Assembly (NCBI RefSeq): GCF_000313135.1
Contig: NW_004457316.1
Span: 34,103 to 47,687 of the forward strand
Length of the DNA stretch: 13,585 bases
Direction: 5' to 3'
Source of the DNA: Acanthamoeba castellanii str. Neff
Taxonomy: Eukaryota > Discosea > Longamoebia > Acanthamoebidae
Both the position numbers and the translations under genes were made by a program. Within the stretch, counting starts at the first letter, position 1; each line of letters starts with the position of its first letter. Under the pieces are notes generated by a model. The model ran no database searches. It was given only the letters and a program-made list of their open reading frames with translations, and was not told the DNA's origin. Below are positions 8,845-13,585 of the stretch, piece by piece.

Positions 8845-11800
8845 GCGAGCGAGCAGGTCCTGGATGTTGTCCTCCTGGTCGAGGTCGGCGTCGATGGTCT
8901 TGGTGTGGGTGATGGCGTAGAGCAGGCGCTCGCGCATCACCTGCACGCTCGTGTAGGCCGGGAGCTTGATGTTGAAGAAGCAGGTCTCGGCGTGCGGGAG
9001 GCGGACGTCGGCGTTGTCGCACGGGAAGGGGAAGATCTTCATGGGCTCGTTCTTGAGCTCGGCCTCGGAGGGCAGCCGCTGGCGACCCCAGGCGAACCGC
9101 AGGAACAGCATCCGCTCGTGGTGGCCAAAGTCCTCCAGCACCTTCCAGAAGTGCCGGATGTGCGCGTCCTGCTCCGTCACGCCCGCCCTGTACCTCGTAT
9201 TCCTGCACGTGATGTCACACGCGACGATTAGGCCATGCAACACACACAACACACGCAACACACACACACCACACAACACAGGGAGGCGTGTTGGACGAAC
9301 CTGCGAAGGACGTCGAGGTTGATTTCGGTGCGGCCGCAGATGCGCATCTCGAGGTCTTGCCAGGTGAAGAGGTTGAGGAGCGGCGTGGGCACCAGGGTGC
9401 TGACGCCCTTGACGAGGGCCTTCATCTGGGCGTCGCTCTCGTGCAGTCGCGTCTGCTGCGCCAGCGCCACGTACTCCTTCCGGTCCTCGTACGTCAGCGG
9501 CCTCTCCTTGCCGCCCGGCACCAGCTCAACCTGCGTGTGCACCCGAAGTCAGCCTCCGCACATTACCGCACAAATCATGCGCACACCGCACACGCCCACC
9601 GCACACGCACACGGAGGGAAGGGAGACGCACGATGGTCTTGTCGCTGAGGCTGGTGGTGAAGTTTTCGAGGATGGAGGCCTGGAAGAGGTCTTTGTCCAT
9701 CTCGGTCATGCGCTGCAGGGACTCCATGGTGGAGTAGTCGATGGCCTTGAGGTCCTGCAGCGTCGGCTCCACGCCCACCAGCGGCTTCCAGAACAGGGCC
9801 GGCAGGTTGAGCGACAGAATGCTCTTCGTGCGCGCTGCACAACGCAATTCATGGAATGGCAAACATGTATGGAATGCGATCAGCGACTCGTCGCGTAGTG
9901 GTGGTGGTGGTGAAACCGGTGGGTATGGGTATGGGCTCGGCGCGTACCTGCGATGCCCATGAGCTTGCCCAGGAACTCGAACATGCGGAGGTGCTCGGGC
10001 GAGTTGGACGAGGGCTTGAGGATGAACTTGTCGCGGTTCTCGCCCACGCCGATGGTCTGCATGGCCTGCTGGCGGTTCGGGCACGGCACGAACAGGGGCA
10101 GCACCTCCTCCGGCTGCTGCTGCTGGTCCGACTGCTGCTCACCGGTGGACGTCGACGTGGAGGTCGACGTCGAGGTGCTCTCACTGCCGGGCTCCATGGC
10201 CTCTTCGGGCTGCAGCTCGGAACACAGCTGCGAGATCGTCTCCTGGTACGGACCGACTAAAATGGACGTGGAATGTGTGAGGAATGTTAGAGGAGGAGTG
10301 AAAAAAGGTGACGTTCGGCCGTACCTTCGCCTTCGACGCGTTCGCCGCGGAGGGTGACCTTGAACGCGCGCTCGTTCTGGCGGAGGCACGCCGGGTCGAG
10401 GTGGCCCAGCTGCTTGTAGACCTGCATGAACACCGTCTTCTCCTGCGACGCCGCGTCGGCCGACATCGACAGCTGTCCTCCCAGCCCCGGCCTGCCATGT
10501 GTTGTCTGTGGTGAGCGCCGTGTGGCGTGTGTGGCGTGTGTGGCGTGTGTGGCGTGTGTGGCGTGTGTGGCGTGTGTGGCGTGTGTGGCGTGTGTGGCGT
10601 GGTGGCGTTGGGCGTGTGTGGCGTGTGTGGCGTGTGTGGCGTGGTACGTACGCGTTGAGGAATGCGAGGCTGTCCCTGGAGCTCCTGAGTACGGTCTTGA
10701 GGCGCGAGATGGAGATGGAGGGAGGAGGGCGGGTGGCAGCAGTGCGGGCGAGGATGGAGTCGAGGAATTCGACCTTGGTGAGGTAGAAGATCAGGTGCCG
10801 CAGCAGGCTCAGCTTCCGGGCGAGGCTGCCCTCCACCGCGTGCTGCGTGAGGTCGACGAACGGGAGGGCCTTGCTCACCAGCACGTTGAACTGCTGGACG
10901 CACAGGAACCGCAGCTTCAACGCCACCGACGGCACATGGCGCAGCTTGTCGTAATGCTGCCGCTCTGCATAGAGAGAGAGAGAGAGACCCAGCAACGAGC
11001 CCGCGTGAGCGATCAAGGACCGAGCGGTGTGTGTGTGTGTGGTGTGTGAGTGCGTGTGTGTGTGGAAGGCGGTAAGAACCGATGTCGGTGGTGATGTCGA
11101 CGTCCTCGGGGAGGAGGTCGAGGGGCTTCTTGCCGGACTTCTCGGAGAGGTAGTTGACGAGCTCGACGAGCTGCTCGTCCATGGCGCGTGTCCATCGCGA
11201 GGCCTTGCACCACTGGCCGGCCGTCTGCTCGGTGATGGCCAGCTCCGAGTCGTAGCCCAGCCGCTGGAGCTCGTCCCAGCTGTGCTTGGGGTGCTGGTAG
11301 GCCTCGCGGTAGTACAGCGCCAGGAAGCCCCGCAGCGTGAGACGCCCGCCCTCCGATTCGTACTTGTCGAGGAAGAACCGCAGGTCGTCGGCCGACAGCG
11401 GCTCGTTGGGGTGGCAGTGGACCTGCAGCACGTTGAGCTCCTCGGGCGACATGTAGCCCGGCTGGGACACGCCGAAGCGGTAGAAGACCTCCGTGTACAC
11501 CAGCTCGGCCCGCTCGGTCAGCTTTCCGCCGTCGGTCAGCTTCGGCTTGTTCAGCTGCACAACCAAGAAGAAAATAGAATAGAACAATAATAATAATAAA
11601 AATGAGCACAACTTCGTGCAGAGATCAGAGGGAGTGGAGGGGCAAGTGGTGAGTAGTCGCGTACGGAGCTGAGTTGGGCGTGCTTGCCGAGGAAGAGCGA
11701 GCGCGGGTTCCACCGGGACTCGGCCAGGAAGGCGCGCGGGAAGTCCTTGTCGCTGAAGAAGCACCCGAGGACCTCGTCGAGCGCCGCCATGGCGTTGAAG

Positions 11801-13585
11801 TTGCGGATGCCCTCGCTCACCGCCGACTGCGTCATCACCGACTCGCTCGCCGAAAGCGTCAGCGAGGCCGGGAACGAGTCCTGTCACGCAACACACACGC
11901 ACCCACACAAGAGCACACAAGAGCATAGAGAGGGTTAGCGACGACCGACCTGTCAAGGCACGGCGTTGGGGGGGGGGTGAAGAATGTACCGGCACGTCGT
12001 CGAGAGAGGCGGGGTAGAAGGAGAGGGCGTCGAGGGCGATGTTCTCCTCGACGCTCGCGGTGGCGAGCAGGGCCATCTTCCGCTTGAGGACGATGAGCTC
12101 GGCCAGGTTCTGGAGGTAGGGCGAATGCAGGAGGTCGACCTCGCACAGCAGACAGAAGAGCTCGTCCTCGAGCACCGCGGTGGCCTGCGCGAATCGCTGC
12201 AGGTCGCGCTTCAGGCCCTCCCGGCCCCGGCGCTTGGCCTGGGCCTCCTCCGCGCTCTTGCGGGGGCTCCCCGCCGTAGGCTGCTGCTGTTGTTGGCCGC
12301 CCGTGGCCTCGGCCTCGCCGCCGTCCTCCTTGTCGGTGATCTTACGCTTCCCCTTGCGCAGCCCGTGCTTGTTCCACTGGGCCTGGAAGTCGTCGATGGC
12401 CAGCATGAGCAGGCGCTTGAGCAGGCGCAGCACCACCGTCTTCACCACCTCGGGCACCTTGGCGGTCTATCATGGTAGTGCACGCGGAATGCGAGTTATT
12501 TCCAAGCGTTCAACAGTCGTCGCGCAATGCAAAAACAAGCAAACAAACAAAACGTACCCTGAGGTATTGGGTGAGCTGGACGTAAAGACGGCTGTAGAGG
12601 CCCCCGAGCGGCGGCTCGGCGTCGTCTTCCAGGGCCATAGGTTCGTAGTCGTCATGCTCGTAATTGGTCGGCGTGTGGCTCCTGGTACGGAAAATAAATG
12701 AATCGCCTTCTCCCTCCTCCGGACAAACTTGGGCCAAAGCGTACCTGACGGGATCCGCCTCCTCGGCCAAGAACTCGCTGATCCAGAGCGCCAGGTTGAG
12801 GAGCTCGTTGGTCGGAGTCACGTTCATCAGATAGCCCCACTGAGGTTCGTTGTTGGGCATCCCGCTCTGGCGCTGAGTACAGCGAGAAAGAGTAAGCGCC
12901 ACGCGGAACAAGCCCAATTCGAGCAGAGGGTAGCAAGAGAGAGAAGACGGCGTGGTACCTGGAACTGCAGCCAGAAGCGATTGCTGGCGATGACCACCGG
13001 GTGGAATTGGGACAGCGAAGTGCCGGTGAAGCGTCGCAGAGGCTTGGTGCGCTTTTCGTCGAGATAGATCGTCAGAGAGTCGGCGTCGGACAGCTTGCAG
13101 CGTCTGGATGGTCGATAAACGAGCACACTGTGAGGTCCTCAATACGAAACGCGAGCGCATGAAAGATATGTCATACCGATCGAAGGTGATGACCAGGCCC
13201 ATGGCGTCGGGGATGGCAAACTCCTTGACAAAGTCCTCCGTTCCGTGCGGGTGCTCGGACTCGCTGACCAGAGCATGATGGCTGGAGAAGGCCGCCGACT
13301 CCTTGAGAAGACTGGCCGACTCGGCCAGCAGGAGGTCCAGGAAATCCGTCTCCCCGGTCCTGATGAGAAAAAACATAACACAACGCAACCATGTCGCGCC
13401 ACAAACGCGTGAGCGCCACGAGCCAAGACACTGACGTGAAAATAGAAGCGTACCTGCAGAGGCGCTGGAGTTGCGCCCAGAGGATGTGCATGATATCGCC
13501 GGCGGCGCTGCCGTCTTCGCCGGCTTGGCGCAGGTCGGGTATGGGTTGGGCCAGGTAGGCCTTGGCGATCAGGCGCAGGGCCTTC
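8698..13585 (-). CDS. HECT-type E3 ubiquitin ligase, C-terminal 1201 residues
   Basis: The 5' end lies beyond the window. Exons (high to low): 13585-13454, 13359-13177, 13103-12959, 12872-12745, 12681-12558, 12466-11990, 11880-11665, 11554-11080, 10964-10652, 10491-10325, 10256-9948, 9834-9632, 9530-9301, 9202-8698; every phase fits. Numbered from the first full codon, residues about 77-172 are CUB-like (SEHPHG, SDADSLTIYLD, WGYLMNVTP). About 479-580 resembles an EF-hand pair with most calcium ligands missing. The HECT domain runs from about 774 to 1140: N-lobe (LPLFVPCPN, MFEFLGKLMGIA), HIRHFWKVLEDF, FLRFAWGRQRLP, and catalytic C1108 in TCFFNIKLPAY. It should take ubiquitin from an E2 as a thioester on this cysteine and pass it to substrates, which are unknown. 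The tail (1153-1201) is RG-rich. The domain mix recalls HECTD4/ZZEF1/HERC-like proteins; the exact subfamily is open. Confidence 0.9.
8980..8982 (-). other. Catalytic cysteine codon of the HECT domain
   Basis: This TGC codon (GCA on the plus strand) encodes the cysteine in ETCFFNIKLPAY. It aligns with the active-site cysteine that carries ubiquitin in HECT ligases, which is followed by an aromatic residue, an L.LP.Y motif and a helix ending in LLYAI, all present here. Confidence 0.9.
9238..9280. repeat. CA-rich tract in HECT intron 13
   Basis: Imperfect ACACA repeats fill much of the intron between exons 13 and 14 (9300-9203). On the sense strand they read as GT-rich sequence near the 5' half of the intron. 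They are simple repeats without coding role. Confidence 0.75.
10147..10182 (-). repeat. Ser-Thr hexanucleotide repeat inside the HECT N-lobe
   Basis: Within exon 11, a run of AGC/TCG/TCC and ACC/ACG codons encodes six or more Ser-Thr dipeptides at residues about 813-824, followed by a Gln-rich stretch (QQSDQQQQ). The DNA has repeated GACGTC and GTCGAC palindromes. It lies in a surface loop position of the HECT N-lobe, between the GPYQETISQL and LPLFVPCPN segments, so it is likely a tolerated low-complexity insertion. Confidence 0.8.
10520..10642. repeat. 9-bp minisatellite in HECT intron 9
   Basis: The unit GTGTGGCGT is repeated nine times without error at 10520-10600. A 15-base spacer derived from the same sequence follows, and then three more perfect copies at 10616-10642. 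All of it lies inside intron 9 of the HECT gene (10651-10492), starting 9 bases after the 5' splice site on the sense strand, where the unit reads ACGCCACAC. Because the unit is three codons long and has no stop in any frame, it leaves all six frames open and makes false proteins of TPH, RHT or VWR repeats. Confidence 0.93.
10971..10987. repeat. (AG)n tract forming a splice acceptor pyrimidine run
   Basis: A perfect AG repeat lies directly upstream (sense strand) of the acceptor of HECT intron 8, which ends at 10965. On the sense strand it is a CT repeat and so serves as the polypyrimidine tract. Confidence 0.8.
11027..11064. repeat. (GT)n tract in HECT intron 8
   Basis: A GT-rich simple repeat, perfect at 11027-11040 and imperfect after that, fills the 5' part of the intron 11079-10965. 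On the sense strand it is CA-rich. Splicing enhancement by intronic CA repeats is known in animals; no such role is shown here. Confidence 0.8.

Noticed and set aside
10520..10642. CRISPR-like or protein-coding tandem repeat
   Set aside because: Units are 9 bp with no spacers, inside an intron of a eukaryotic gene. The repeat-rich proteins come only from the lack of stops in the unit.
11968..11977. Run of ten G bases as a G-quadruplex element
   Set aside because: It is a single homopolymer run in an intron. A quadruplex within one strand needs four G runs with loops, and the run is also prone to sequencing error.
10181..12457. A 758-codon continuous minus-strand frame as a single gene exon
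   Set aside because: It crosses five clear GT-AG introns, reads several conserved exons in the wrong frame and contains translated simple repeats (TPH units). The spliced model gives the conserved HECT and upstream domains in one frame.

Overview
The window looks like nuclear DNA of a free-living amoebozoan, most like Acanthamoeba. That is an inference from GC-rich coding sequence, many short introns (48-204 nt classes; most 60-115), very short intergenic gaps and eukaryotic protein families. No database search was possible. I rebuilt the gene models by hand: every GT-AG intron below keeps the reading frame, and the joined proteins match known families where I name one.

Layout: (1) minus strand, 923 to 51, a three-exon gene for a 227-residue protein I do not recognise. 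(2) plus strand, 1019-1201, a 60-residue protein with one aromatic-rich membrane segment, head-to-head with gene 1 across 95 bp. (3) plus strand, 1312-3012, a six-exon BCD1/ZNHIT6-like protein with a HIT zinc finger, which works in box C/D snoRNP assembly. (4) plus strand, 3203-8605, a 19-exon Timeless/Tof1/Swi1 orthologue (1299 residues), the replication fork protection factor, with two E2F-type octamers in its 190-bp upstream gap. (5) minus strand, from beyond 13585 down to 8698, the last 14 exons (1201 residues) of a large HECT-type E3 ubiquitin ligase with a CUB-like module, a degenerate EF-hand pair, a complete HECT domain and an arginine/glycine-rich tail after the catalytic lobe. Genes 4 and 5 converge with 92 bp between their stop codons.

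The genes do not form one pathway. They cover snoRNP assembly, replication fork protection and ubiquitination, as in ordinary gene-dense eukaryotic DNA. There is no sign of a mobile element, CRISPR array, tRNA or rRNA gene. No intergenic gap exceeds 190 bp. The points most worth a second look are the paired E2F-type sites before timeless, the RG-rich tail of the HECT ligase, the strong GTAC bias at 5' splice sites (25 of 38 introns), three introns that are multiples of three and free of stops, and an intronic 9-bp minisatellite.
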